From: a bacterium
GTDB taxonomy: Bacteria; Bacteroidota; Bacteroidia; Flavobacteriales_D; Crocinitomicaceae
Assembly: GCA_024742305.1 (NCBI GenBank)
Contig: JANSYQ010000001.1
Span: 186,001 to 250,000 of the forward strand
Direction: 5' to 3'
DNA length: 64,000 nucleotides
The position numbers were made by a program, and so were the translations under genes. The notes under the pieces are model-generated. The model saw only the letters and a list, made by a program, of their open reading frames with translations. It was not told where the DNA came from and made no database searches. Numbering within the stretch: the stretch's first letter is position 1; each line of letters begins with the position of its first letter. This document shows, one piece after another, positions 46,367-55,737 of this stretch.

Positions 46367-46975
46367 GTGGATTACGTTTCAAATCTCTTCTTGATTTTTG
46401 CGGTTATTGATCCCATAGGGTCCATCCCAGTTTATTTGGAAGCTACAAAGAATTTTGATCCTGTTGAAAAACGAAAAATTGCCATTCGTGCTTCCATTAT
46501 CGCCTTTTTGGTGTTGCTCTTCTTTATCGTAATAGGTCAAATCATTTTAGAATCTATGGCGGTTTCTTTGGATGCCTTTCAAATTTCCGGAGGGGTTATT
46601 CTGTTTTTGTTTGCGCTGACCATGATTTTTGGAGAAGGGAAACCTGAACGTGAAAAAAGCAGCATATCCGACTATCGACAGGTCACTATTTTTCCCATTG
46701 CCATTCCTTCCATCGCCTCGCCTGGAGCTATTATGGCCGTTGTTTTGCTTACAGACAATCATGTTTACAGCTTGGATCAGCAGATTATCACGACATTGGA
46801 AGTGTTGGCTATTTTAGGACTTACGTGCCTGCTTCTCGTATTTGCCAATACACTTCAAAAACGCATTGGTAATTACGGAATTATGGTGATTTCGAAGGTG
46901 ATGGGTCTGATTTTGGCTTCCTATGCCATTCAAAGCATTCTTAGCGGTATTACGAATTACATCAACAAACTCTAG
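46367..46975 (+). CDS. MarC-family membrane protein
   Basis: The frame opens at TTG 46346, but a consensus -7 element covers that codon, so I start at GTG 46367 (202 residues, beginning MDYVSNLFLIFAVIDPIGSIP). The sequence has six predicted membrane helices and the MarC signature DPIGSIPVYL near the start and SPGAIM in the middle. MarC proteins were named after antibiotic resistance, but that role is not supported; they are inner membrane proteins of unknown transport function. The start codon remains uncertain. Confidence 0.85.
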   Translation: MDYVSNLFLIFAVIDPIGSIPVYLEATKNFDPVEKRKIAIRASIIAFLVLLFFIVIGQIILESMAVSLDAFQISGGVILFLFALTMIFGEGKPEREKSSISDYRQVTIFPIAIPSIASPGAIMAVVLLTDNHVYSLDQQIITTLEVLAILGLTCLLLVFANTLQKRIGNYGIMVISKVMGLILASYAIQSILSGITNYINKL

Positions 46976-47039
46976 CACATCTATTTAGCGTTACTCTATT
47001 GAAGTTGTGGGAAAATGAAACCTTCCAGTAGAAATTGCG

Positions 47040-47047
47040 TATTTTTG
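47040..47047 (+). promoter_or_regulatory. Possible -7 element (TATTTTTG) for the lipocalin-like gene
   Basis: TATTTTTG matches TAnnTTTG and is 31 bases before the ATG at 47078. The -33 region is not clear. Confidence 0.45.
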
Positions 47048-47077
47048 CAAACGAGTTAACCAAATAAACTTTACCAA

Positions 47078-47518
47078 ATGAAAAAATCAACCTTATTGAA
47101 AGCATTCGGACTGTTGTCTTTGCTTTTTGTTTTTGCAGCATGTAATAAGTACGAGGAAGGATCTAACTTTTCTTTGCTAACTGCAAAGGCTCGTATTTCT
47201 AACACATGGACAATCAGCCAAATCACATTCACGTCCGGTTCTAGTTCAACTACTGACACCAGCACTACAGGAACTGTGATCGTTAACAAGGATGGAACAT
47301 GGTCATCTACAATAACATATCAAGTATTTGGACAGCCAGTAACTTCTACTGATTCAGGAACTTGGCAGTTCAACGATGACAAAACGCAAGTGATTATGAC
47401 CGATGATAGCGGTGATGTTACAACTGCGACAATTATTAAGTTGAAAAACAAAGAATTGTCTTTGGAGACTACAGACTCTAACGGTAACACGACGCGTACG
47501 GATTACACAGGAGCTTAA
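47078..47518 (+). CDS. Lipocalin-like lipoprotein
   Basis: The 146-residue protein has a lipoprotein signal (lipobox AAC22). The mature part is an eight-strand-like beta pattern with WTISQITFTSG (the W in the first strand, typical of lipocalin-like DUF domains) and GTWQFNDDKTQVIMTDD. Such lipoproteins are common on the Bacteroidota periplasmic membrane face; ligand unknown. A rho-independent terminator follows at 47541. Confidence 0.8.
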   Translation: MKKSTLLKAFGLLSLLFVFAACNKYEEGSNFSLLTAKARISNTWTISQITFTSGSSSTTDTSTTGTVIVNKDGTWSSTITYQVFGQPVTSTDSGTWQFNDDKTQVIMTDDSGDVTTATIIKLKNKELSLETTDSNGNTTRTDYTGA

Positions 47519-47540
47519 GAAAGATCCTCACGATAAATTG

Positions 47541-47572
47541 ACCCTGGCTTCGAGAGAATGTCAGGGTTTTTT
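47541..47572 (+). terminator. Rho-independent terminator after the lipocalin-like gene
   Basis: ACCCTG (47541-47546) pairs with CAGGGT (47562-47567), loop about 15 bases, followed by a run of T. It lies between convergent genes. Confidence 0.75.
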
Positions 47573-47582
47573 GTGTCCCTAC

Positions 47583-48239
47583 CTACGGAACAATCTCAAT
47601 TTTGGTGCTTCTGTTAATCGACTTGTAGAGGTCGGTGATATGCGCATTTTTGAGGGAGATACATCCCAGGGTCCAATTCGTTCCATCTTCTATCATGCTG
47701 TCCATGCCCTCGGGAACTCCGTGAATTCCTACTTCACCGCCAATGGTTGCATCCGATGGAATGTCTCCATCTGCCTTACGCTTTTTAAAACGGCGCCATG
47801 ACTCTGCGTTAGGATAGTCGATCCAAATAAAGTATTTCCAGCTCTTGTGTGCGTACATGCTCCTGACTCCAAACTCACCTTCTGGTGTACATCCATCTCC
47901 TTCCATGGCTTTGTCATCCACGGCATTAAACCCAAAAACACAGGGGTATTTAATCAAAACGGAGTCCTTGTGTTTTACCGCCAAATAGTACTCCGATTTA
48001 TCGATATGAATCTTCAAATCACTCTTTCGAATCCCGTTCTGCGCAATTATATCCACCAGTTTTTCTGTCGGATCTTCAATTGCCGTTCTTGAAGGTATCA
48101 TCTCTTCATCCTCTCCGCCTTCTACCGTAGCGCTCGCACTCTTTTCTAAGACAGCACCTTTCGACTCGGATAGACAGGAAATACTTGTAAACCCGATCAA
48201 GGAGAGGAAAATCAGAGGGAAAAATATCAAACGTTTCAT
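47583..48239 (-). CDS. L,D-transpeptidase (YkuD) lipoprotein
   Basis: The 218-residue protein has a lipoprotein signal with a Cys at 22 and the YkuD domain at about 70-215. H173 in GIHGVPEG and C193 in NWTLGCISLKN are the catalytic pair. The enzyme forms 3-3 cross-links in peptidoglycan or attaches proteins to it, in the periplasm. Only the lipoprotein anchor and linker precede the domain; no LysM domain is present. The neighbouring gene on the left is convergent. Confidence 0.9.
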   Translation of the reverse strand: MKRLIFFPLIFLSLIGFTSISCLSESKGAVLEKSASATVEGGEDEEMIPSRTAIEDPTEKLVDIIAQNGIRKSDLKIHIDKSEYYLAVKHKDSVLIKYPCVFGFNAVDDKAMEGDGCTPEGEFGVRSMYAHKSWKYFIWIDYPNAESWRRFKKRKADGDIPSDATIGGEVGIHGVPEGMDSMIEDGTNWTLGCISLKNAHITDLYKSINRSTKIEIVP

Positions 48240-48459
48240 AACAAGAGGTTTTACTTATAATGCGTACAATACAAAAAGGAACACGTTCATTAACAGGGTA
48301 AGGTTGCTTGTCTTTTTTAACCGCGACACTTCGACAAGCTCAGTGCGAGTGGGCGCAAAGAACGCAATGCAGATGCACTGTGTAGGTATTATCAGTGTAC
48401 GCAAGGATTTGTTCGATAAGAAGAATCAAGTCTTTTATCTTCCCATCTTTTATCTAATT
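48240..48459. repeat. Intergenic gap with palindromic repeat-like sequence
   Basis: No gene is visible. Around 48325-48350 there is a TTCGACAAGCTCAGTG element of the kind that is dispersed in Bacteroidota intergenic regions, with short inverted arms. The rest is AT-rich with no clear signal. Confidence 0.4.
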
Positions 48460-49791
48460 CTAGATCGCACCTTTCGCTTTTAGTTCAAGATATTTATTGA
48501 TGGTGTTCACCGAAAGCTCATCCGGAAGTGTCAGCACCGTTTGGATGCCGTTACGTCGCAACTCTTGGGCAATTCGCGCCTTCAACGTCATCATTTTTTC
48601 GGCTACCGCACCTTGATATACCTCCTGTAGGCTTCTCGCTGGTTGATATGCCAATTCTTGCAATTGACTGTTCTCAAAGAAGACAACCACCAACACATGC
48701 TTTTTGTTCAATTGACGCAACATTGGCAGTGCGCGTCTCATGGAAAACTCCGTTTCAAAATTGGTGAAGAGTACCAACAATGATCGGGTATTGATGGATC
48801 TTCGAATGGATTGGTACAACAATTCGAAATTCGCTTCTTTAAAGTGCGTTCGTTGGTTGTAAAGCGCTTCTTGAATTCGGCGCATTTGTCCAGCCGAGCG
48901 CTCCGCTGGCAGCTGCGTTCCAATTTTATCAGAATATGTGTATAATCCGGCTTTATCTCCTTTTCTCAGGGCGATATTGGTGAAAACAAGCGTAGAGTTT
49001 ATGGAGTAGTCCAAGAGCGACAAACCATCGAATTCCATCTGCATGTTTCGACTCTTATCAATAATGCAGAAAATATTTTGCGACTTTTCCTCTTGGTATT
49101 GATTTACCATCAGCTCATTTCGGCGGCTTGTGGCTTTCCAGTTGATACGCTTCAATTCATCGCCTTGTACGTAGTTCTTGATCTGTTCGAACTCGCTATT
49201 ATTCCCCAAACGGCGAATTTTCTTGATCCCTGCACTTGTTTTTTGCTGCTGGAAGACCAACAACTCGTAGCGTTTCATTTGTACCACGGAAGGATAAACT
49301 TGTACCGTTTGCTTTAGCGGAATGCTTACACTTCGGGAAGCCATAAAGAAGACAGATCTTATGATGACGAATACATCTCCAAATTCGAATTCGCCGCGCG
49401 AACCTGGTTTGAACTCGTAATGGTATTCTTTCGTTGCTCCGGGTGCTAATACGTTGGAGTAAGAAGCACTTCGCTCTTGCATTTCCACCGGGTAGCCTTC
49501 AATCAATGTGTAGGCGATCGGTTGAGCGGTGGTATTCGTCACTTCCAAACGTACAGGATTGTTGTCTCCCAAGCTTAGTCGGTCTGCGACGATTCGTTTT
49601 ACCGAAAGTGGATTCTTACTGGAGAAAACGAGTAAAATATCCAATAGCGTTATCGCAAACAAAACCACCAATGTGACATTCGCCACGAATTCCATGAACG
49701 GGTACGAATACGCGATCAAGTACATGACGATTGTACTGGTAAATACCACGAAAAACCATCGTGTGAGATGTATGTTCAGTAGTTTATTCAA
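48460..49791 (-). CDS. DUF58 domain protein
   Basis: The 443-residue protein has two N-terminal membrane helices (about 12-58) and a DUF58/VWA-like domain at about 180-400, with GDELKRINWKATSRRNELMVNQY and SLLVLFTNFETEF. DUF58 proteins accompany MoxR ATPases; the VWA-like fold likely binds a metal and a partner protein. The gene is the last of the five-gene operon (it starts at 49791, the base before the MoxR gene's stop). Confidence 0.9.
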   Translation of the reverse strand: MNKLLNIHLTRWFFVVFTSTIVMYLIAYSYPFMEFVANVTLVVLFAITLLDILLVFSSKNPLSVKRIVADRLSLGDNNPVRLEVTNTTAQPIAYTLIEGYPVEMQERSASYSNVLAPGATKEYHYEFKPGSRGEFEFGDVFVIIRSVFFMASRSVSIPLKQTVQVYPSVVQMKRYELLVFQQQKTSAGIKKIRRLGNNSEFEQIKNYVQGDELKRINWKATSRRNELMVNQYQEEKSQNIFCIIDKSRNMQMEFDGLSLLDYSINSTLVFTNIALRKGDKAGLYTYSDKIGTQLPAERSAGQMRRIQEALYNQRTHFKEANFELLYQSIRRSINTRSLLVLFTNFETEFSMRRALPMLRQLNKKHVLVVVFFENSQLQELAYQPARSLQEVYQGAVAEKMMTLKARIAQELRRNGIQTVLTLPDELSVNTINKYLELKAKGAI

Positions 49792-50991
49792 TTATCTTGG
49801 AACTTCTAAAGTTTGCACGATTTCCTTTACAATATCCTCGGTAGTTACTCCTTCCATTTCTGCTTCTGGAGTTAAAATCAAACGATGGTTCAAAACGTGC
49901 GTTGCTACAAATTGAATGTCTTCTGGCGTTACGAAGTCTCTACCACGAATAGCCGCCATTGCCTTCGCAGCGCGCAAAATAGCCAATGAAGCACGAGGCG
50001 ATCCTCCGAGGTAAATTTTTCCGTGATTACGCGTTTTGTGAATCAAAGAGGCGATGTATTTCACCAAATTGTCTTCCACGATCACTTTCTCTACCGTATC
50101 TTGAATTTTTTGCACTTCCGTTGCATCAAATACCGCTACCACATCTTCCATACTTGGTGGCTTGATGTTGTTCTTGTAGCGCGTTAGGATTTGTTCCTCT
50201 TCATGCAATTCCGGATATCCTAGCTTGATTTTGAACAAGAAACGGTCGAGTTGTGCTTCCGGAAGACTGTAGGTTCCTTCTTGCTCAATCGGGTTTTGCG
50301 TAGCAATTACCAAGAACGGGAACGACATTGGGTAGCGTTCTCCATCATAGGTAATTTGACGTTCTTCCATCACTTCAAACAGTGCCGCCTGCGTTTTCGC
50401 CGGTGCACGGTTGATTTCATCAATCAGTACAATATTGGAGAAGATTGGTCCTTTCTTGAAGGTAAATTGCGCATCCTTCATGTTGAAAACGGACGTACCA
50501 ATAACATCTGAAGGCATCATATCCGGCGTAAATTGAATACGTGAAAAGTCTACTTTCAAGGACTTCGACAGCACTTTGGCAGAAAGCGTTTTTGCTACTC
50601 CGGGTGCTCCTTCCAAAAGAATATGACCGTTGGCGAAAATACCGGTTAACAAAAGATCCACCATTTCTGATTGACCAATGACGTATTTCGCTAGTTCATT
50701 TCGTACATCGCTCACTTTTTGAGCTACCCAAAGCAAGTCGGAGTTCTGACGTTCAAATCCAAATCCGCTTCCTGAACCCAAAGGCGGAGTTACCGGCTGT
50801 GAAGATTCTGATGTTTGCTCCACAGGCGTTTCTTCCGGTTTGGGTGCCTCGGGTGTTTCGCTAGGCTCTGAACTTCCCTCCGATGTTGGTTCCTCGGAAC
50901 TTTTCGGCATGTATGAGCTATGATCCTGATTGGCTGCGTTTTCCTCTGATCCTTCAGGATTTGTGTTGTTCATTTCATCGTCGTTTCTCAT
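49792..50991 (-). CDS. MoxR-family AAA+ ATPase
   Basis: The start at 50991 is supported by an ATGA overlap with the stop of the DUF4350 gene. The first 80 residues are Pro/Glu/Ser-rich and disordered, longer than in most MoxR proteins. The AAA+ core follows: Walker A GAPGVAKT at 128-135, Walker B LIDEINRAP, the sensor-1 motif ATQNPIEQEGTYSLPEAQLDRF and an Arg-rich lid domain. MoxR ATPases act as chaperones for cofactor insertion or complex assembly together with a DUF58 VWA partner. The N-terminal acidic extension is unusual. Confidence 0.93.
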   Translation of the reverse strand: MRNDDEMNNTNPEGSEENAANQDHSSYMPKSSEEPTSEGSSEPSETPEAPKPEETPVEQTSESSQPVTPPLGSGSGFGFERQNSDLLWVAQKVSDVRNELAKYVIGQSEMVDLLLTGIFANGHILLEGAPGVAKTLSAKVLSKSLKVDFSRIQFTPDMMPSDVIGTSVFNMKDAQFTFKKGPIFSNIVLIDEINRAPAKTQAALFEVMEERQITYDGERYPMSFPFLVIATQNPIEQEGTYSLPEAQLDRFLFKIKLGYPELHEEEQILTRYKNNIKPPSMEDVVAVFDATEVQKIQDTVEKVIVEDNLVKYIASLIHKTRNHGKIYLGGSPRASLAILRAAKAMAAIRGRDFVTPEDIQFVATHVLNHRLILTPEAEMEGVTTEDIVKEIVQTLEVPR

Positions 50992-52700
50992 AGGTCTAAA
51001 GTATGAACTTTGGAAATAAACCGATCGAACTGCTCTCTGTCGAATCGACTCATATCCCAATAATTAATAACTATCTTTTTGTTGTTTCGGAGCTGAATTA
51101 CCACCCCAGATTTGGTTGATTTGGTACTGATCACCTCTTCACGCAAATACGTTCTTTTGCGTCCAAATTCCGAATAGGTAATCAAGTGTTTTTCTGTGAC
51201 CTTTAGATATGGGTTCACCATTCGCAAGACACCGAGCGTAACCAAGGCTGCTCCCACAGGCCAAAGGGCGATACCCGGACCAATAGAGTTCACCAAGAAG
51301 TAGAATCCGCATAAAATTCCAATAACACCGAAAAGGATGAGTAGCGTTGGTAGTAAGAGTCCGCGACGGAAGACCATTTCACGCTTTTTAATGCGTTGAT
51401 CAATCTTATCGGTGATTATGCCCATGTGCTTGTAGAAGCTTTGTTGCAACTTCGCCATCTCGATGATGGTTTGGTCGTTCACTCGAGAGACTTCCTTGGT
51501 TTCAAACTTGTTCACGAGTGATTTGATTTCATCAAAAGGCTTGTTACTCTTCTCGGCCAAAATTCGAATTTCACGGTCGCCCTCTCTACGGTTGAGATCC
51601 ACAAAGTAGTGTTTCAAAATAGTCGCATAGAAATTTCTTCTTTGCACTTGCAGCATTCCGTAGTGATTTTGTTTGGCGTAGTAGATGGAGGTAATGGTTT
51701 CCGTAAATGCCAAAGTCATATTCTTCTTTTTCGGATAATACGGCACTGCCGGGCGCTTTCGTTGCGATCTAAAAATAACGTACAACAACAGTCCGCCAAT
51801 TAGTAACAGCAAAGCATTTCGAAGCATTGGACGCTCTAATAGCCAGCGCAGCAAACTGTTGTCTTGTTTACCTCCCTTCTTCCCCGAGCCATCTCCATCT
51901 TCTTTCTCCTCGTCTTCATCAAAATCGTCGGGTAAACGCCCTAACTCCAGCAAAACAACATCTTTCTTATCCGACAACTGATCGATCACAAAGCGAGCAT
52001 GTCTGAATCCGTCGTTGCGCTTCAACTGGTAGTTGTAGAACATGTTTGGGTTGGTGTGGAGAAACACCTTTCCTTTGCCCATTTTTATGACCAAAAAGTT
52101 CTCCATTTCCATGAAGGTGGACAGGGCTTTTGCATCTCCTTTCGGAACTATTTGACCAAAGGCGTTCCAGTAGGTGGCGACAGTATCTTTTTGGAAAAAT
52201 TCCATCAGTTTGTACTTCGCTCTGCTGGTGTAGACCAATTCCTCCTCGGCGTAATCGGCGCGGAAATACACAGTATCAAAGAAACGGTCTAAGACATTGT
52301 CGGTAATCTGCTCAAAACTGAAAAAGATGTCGGAGCCGTTTTGCACCTTCGACATGATGGAATCAATCTCCGAGTTTTTCAGTGCAAATTTGTTCCCGAC
52401 GAAGAAGTATGTTCTTCTTTGATTGTCTTTTCTCAGGATGGAATCGAGGTGTCTATACCGCTCCACCATATACATATCTTTCTTTTTGATATGCGTTTGA
52501 ACCAACTTGTGAAAAATGTAGGTACCCCGTGGGTTTTTATCAAACGGTTTATAGCGCGGTTTCCAATCGGAGGAGGTGAAGACTTGGCGCCCTTTTCCCT
52601 CCGGGCTCTCATTTTCATCACTGGACGAAAACAGCCACACCAGTAGCACAACGAAGAGTAAAACCCCTCCCACAAGCGTTATTTTCCTACTGTTAGTCAT
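50988..52700 (-). CDS. DUF4350 membrane protein with extra C-terminal domain
   Basis: The 570-residue protein is longer than the usual DUF4350 (about 400). It begins with a membrane helix (about 8-28), the DUF4350 domain (about 30-290), a helix near 290-310, a helical linker and two helices near 440-490. The last 75 residues (FGRKRTYLREEV, GVVIQLRNNKK and MSRFDREQFDRFI) look like a bacterial PH (bPH) domain. It thus appears to combine DUF4350 with a separate membrane-bPH module. It overlaps MoxR by four bases downstream and its start overlaps the end of the DUF4129 gene. Confidence 0.8.
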   Translation of the reverse strand: MTNSRKITLVGGVLLFVVLLVWLFSSSDENESPEGKGRQVFTSSDWKPRYKPFDKNPRGTYIFHKLVQTHIKKKDMYMVERYRHLDSILRKDNQRRTYFFVGNKFALKNSEIDSIMSKVQNGSDIFFSFEQITDNVLDRFFDTVYFRADYAEEELVYTSRAKYKLMEFFQKDTVATYWNAFGQIVPKGDAKALSTFMEMENFLVIKMGKGKVFLHTNPNMFYNYQLKRNDGFRHARFVIDQLSDKKDVVLLELGRLPDDFDEDEEKEDGDGSGKKGGKQDNSLLRWLLERPMLRNALLLLIGGLLLYVIFRSQRKRPAVPYYPKKKNMTLAFTETITSIYYAKQNHYGMLQVQRRNFYATILKHYFVDLNRREGDREIRILAEKSNKPFDEIKSLVNKFETKEVSRVNDQTIIEMAKLQQSFYKHMGIITDKIDQRIKKREMVFRRGLLLPTLLILFGVIGILCGFYFLVNSIGPGIALWPVGAALVTLGVLRMVNPYLKVTEKHLITYSEFGRKRTYLREEVISTKSTKSGVVIQLRNNKKIVINYWDMSRFDREQFDRFISKVHTLDL

Positions 52701-53685
52701 CCGTTGGGTCGAGTGATTTGTAGTAGTTTAACAATGTAGGCTGGAGCATTTCGAAGATTTCGCGATCAATTTCATACTCACCGTACCATACTAAGTCGTA
52801 AATGCGCACGCACTCCATGAATCCGATAGATCCATCGCGGCCGCCCATTTCCATAACATAATGGTGATTGGTTTTTTCCTTCTTCCAGCGAATCCACCCT
52901 TTTTTGATCAATTCTTTCAATATGAATGTAAAGTAGATTCGAACACATTCTCGGAAGTCTTCTCTTTCGGTGGCAGCCTCTAACTTCAGTTCTAGTTCGG
53001 TTTTGGACACCACTTCAGGGTTCCATTCATCTTCTACATCCACAGCAATTTTTGTGTCCGTTGGTTTTTTATTTCTGATGAGGAAGTAAATCAACAGTAC
53101 GCCGGCAACAGCGGCAATTAAGATGAGTAACACTTGCCAAAAGCTCGACGAGGTCGATCCGCCGGATGAGCGTGAAGAGGACGATGAAGATGAAGAACTA
53201 CTGGAACTAGAGCGGCGACTTCTTGGCTTGACTCTTGGTTTTTTCCTGTTTTTCTCCGGTCGCTTAATGGTAGGATCTTCTTTTAATGTTCCATCACCTT
53301 CACCGTTTTCAAATCCTTTTAAAGTTTTCTGTCGTTGACGCTGAATCTGTTGCGGCTTGTATCGCATCGTACCTCTGCTTCCTGAGCCCGGATACCCTTG
53401 TGTAGTTCCGCCACTTCCCTGCGTGGAACCTCCGTACATGCGACGTTGAAGTTCGTCGTCGGAAACATATCGATAATCTTGAATGTCTGTTGGTGAGCTA
53501 GAACTCCAATCCTCTGGACCTTTGTATCCTTTTTCCTTCTCGTACTTTAGGAGCTCCTTCTCTTTTTTCCACGTTTGTTCCTTGGGCTCCGTAGGTTTCT
53601 TTGTCGGCTTTTTTTTATCCTCTTGCGCCCAAGAACTTCCTGCAATCAGGCAGCACAAAATCGCTATGTAGGACCATTTAATCAA
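52693..53685 (-). CDS. DUF4129 protein with signal peptide (TTG start)
   Basis: The open frame runs from 53787, but its first 34 codons overlap the SpoIIM gene and are not protein-like. A TTG at 53683-53685, just past the SpoIIM stop at 53678-53680, opens into a good signal peptide (IAILCCLIAGSSWAQ). I use that (330 residues). The centre is basic and Ser-rich with a long Ser/Arg run (about 180-195), then a membrane helix (about 205-230), then the DUF4129 domain at about 260-320 (WIRWKKEKTNHHYVMEMGG). The operon partner of SpoIIM and DUF4350 in this conserved cluster. Confidence 0.75.
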   Translation of the reverse strand: MIKWSYIAILCCLIAGSSWAQEDKKKPTKKPTEPKEQTWKKEKELLKYEKEKGYKGPEDWSSSSPTDIQDYRYVSDDELQRRMYGGSTQGSGGTTQGYPGSGSRGTMRYKPQQIQRQRQKTLKGFENGEGDGTLKEDPTIKRPEKNRKKPRVKPRSRRSSSSSSSSSSSSSRSSGGSTSSSFWQVLLILIAAVAGVLLIYFLIRNKKPTDTKIAVDVEDEWNPEVVSKTELELKLEAATEREDFRECVRIYFTFILKELIKKGWIRWKKEKTNHHYVMEMGGRDGSIGFMECVRIYDLVWYGEYEIDREIFEMLQPTLLNYYKSLDPTDD

Positions 53686-55603
53686 AATCGACGGTCGTTT
53701 CTTTGTTTCTACTTCGCTTACCAAATTTCTTAAACGCCTCTCGCAATCCAGCAGCTTCGTTACGTTCCACTTCATTGAAGTAGGCAAACGACATCATCAC
53801 TGAGAGAACACCGAGCACCACTAGCACGTAAATCAGGTAGATAAACTGACGGAAAATGTTTGCGTAGAGGATGTAATCATCCGTGAAGATTTGCCCAACT
53901 CGCTTGATGAATTCGGCAATGATATCCAGCAAATCAGACACGCCAGGACCAAAAGGTGTGAAGTGGATACTCAATACAAAGGCAACGGGTTGCGCCGCTA
54001 TGAAAACGATACAGAGCATGATAAGTAGCGCTAAAAGTCCGTTTCCGTAATTTTTTGCACTGTAGTTAAATCCTTTGCTCAGGCGTTTGCCGAAGGGGGT
54101 GTCGTCCAAGCCCATCGTGGCAGCATTCAGGTAGAAGAATGGCAGGATAAAAAAGGCGAGTAACAACCATTCCCACGGCAGTGCGAAGACTACAAACGCT
54201 AAGAATAGATTTCCGAGCCAAACTCCGAAAAAGCGCTTTCCTGCGTAGTTCCAAAAGGATTTCCAGGTGAAGTCCTGACCGTGCGTTTTCACCGTAAAGA
54301 ACACCGATGTAAATAAAAAGGCGATGAGAATTGTCCAAACCAGCGCGACTAAGTAGTCGAATTCATCAATGAAGCAAAAGCCCATCATAAATGAAAGCTG
54401 CGACGCCCAATCGTACCAATGTTCTGTGAGCATTTGATCGTAATGTCGCATGTCTTGAAAGACAATAAGGGCGATCATTAGAGGCACTGTAATGAGGAAA
54501 TTAATTCGGAAAAGTGTGCCCAATTTTACCCGGAAAAAACGGAAAGAGTCTGCCACAATTTCATTGATCGGACGAATGACTTTGAAACGAAAGCCTGTTC
54601 GTGGTTGGAATGTGGTCGATTCTTCTTTGTCTAATAAATCCGGGTGTTTCCGCGCCACGTACATTGGATAGAATACGTAGTAGAACAAAATCAACCCGAA
54701 AGACAATCCAATTAGCGCCCACTTGGACCAATCGGGTAAGTCTTGATAATTCATTGTCACGTAACTCTCCAAGAATCCGGCTGTAATGATAAACGGCACC
54801 AAACTGAGCATGATTTTCAGTCCGCGCTTGGTTGATATTTGAAGGGCCTGCATCCTCGTCCTACTGCCCGGGAACAGCAACCCATTTCCGGCGGTAAAGC
54901 CGGCGGCGGCGGCTAGGACAATGGCGGAAATCTCAAAAGCTCCATGAATCCAAATCCCAAGGAAACTAGTTACGAGCAATCCTTTCGTACTGAAAAAGTA
55001 CTGGAATACACCCACCATGATTCCGTTGTTGAAGAGTAAAATATGCGACCCAATGGTCAGGAAAAACCCACCAAAGAAGGTTAACAACGCCACATAGAGG
55101 TTGTTCGTGGTTATGTAAATGAACATATCCATGTGTCCTTTCGCCGATGTTTCGGTATATACATCCAGCGGTTTGCCTTGCTCAATGTTGTATAAGGTTT
55201 GTTCCACGTAACCCGTACCAAACATCTGTTCTGCAAAAAACGGATCATTTGAAACGGTCACCGCACCGATGATGAAGTAAATAGCAAAAAGCGCAAAAGC
55301 AAAGAGAATGTTCTTTCGAGAGCGATAAATTTCCAAGGGCAAAGACGTTCGCCAAACAGTAAAGAACTTTTTTAACGACTCACCCTTTTGCTTGTGAACT
55401 CCCGTGTAAACGCGCTGTCCCAGCTGGTTGAGGTATACGCGAACCGTTCGTCTTTTATAGAACGTTTGTGCGTAACTGAGATCATCCGTTATGTCCATGT
55501 ACAAGTCACTCAACTCTTCAGGATCGCGCGATTTTGATTGATACAGCTGTTCAAAGCGGTTCCACTTCTCCTTGTTTTGCTCTATAAATCGGGTTTCCTT
55601 CAA
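53678..55603 (-). CDS. SpoIIM-family membrane protein fused to a second membrane domain
   Basis: The frame opens at 55654 with a TTG; I prefer the TTG at 55601-55603, which begins with KETRFIEQNKEKW as SpoIIM homologues do. The first part (about residues 1-340) has the SpoIIM helices and motifs SRKNILFAFALF, ILLFNNGIMVGVF and GIWIHGAFEISAIVLAAAAGF. The second part (about 360-641) contains another six or so helices with the character of DUF4013/YciC-like membrane proteins. Such a 640-residue protein is about double the size of the usual SpoIIM, so two adjacent genes may have fused. First gene of the five-gene cluster; an RDD gene, usual in this cluster, is absent. Confidence 0.75.
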   Translation of the reverse strand: MKETRFIEQNKEKWNRFEQLYQSKSRDPEELSDLYMDITDDLSYAQTFYKRRTVRVYLNQLGQRVYTGVHKQKGESLKKFFTVWRTSLPLEIYRSRKNILFAFALFAIYFIIGAVTVSNDPFFAEQMFGTGYVEQTLYNIEQGKPLDVYTETSAKGHMDMFIYITTNNLYVALLTFFGGFFLTIGSHILLFNNGIMVGVFQYFFSTKGLLVTSFLGIWIHGAFEISAIVLAAAAGFTAGNGLLFPGSRTRMQALQISTKRGLKIMLSLVPFIITAGFLESYVTMNYQDLPDWSKWALIGLSFGLILFYYVFYPMYVARKHPDLLDKEESTTFQPRTGFRFKVIRPINEIVADSFRFFRVKLGTLFRINFLITVPLMIALIVFQDMRHYDQMLTEHWYDWASQLSFMMGFCFIDEFDYLVALVWTILIAFLFTSVFFTVKTHGQDFTWKSFWNYAGKRFFGVWLGNLFLAFVVFALPWEWLLLAFFILPFFYLNAATMGLDDTPFGKRLSKGFNYSAKNYGNGLLALLIMLCIVFIAAQPVAFVLSIHFTPFGPGVSDLLDIIAEFIKRVGQIFTDDYILYANIFRQFIYLIYVLVVLGVLSVMMSFAYFNEVERNEAAGLREAFKKFGKRSRNKETTVDFD

Positions 55604-55737
55604 ATCGAATAATGTACTCTCGTGGTGCACCAGTAGTAGGCACAGCAAACGCAAACCCTAAATATAGACATGATTTGGAATTATTTGGAAATTTCAAAAA
55701 CCAAAAAAATGAAAATTGAAAGTTGTAACTTAGGCTC

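Noticed and set aside
46367-46975. MarC as a multiple-antibiotic-resistance gene
   Set aside because: The name suggests this, but the family is not known to confer resistance; I keep only the family name.
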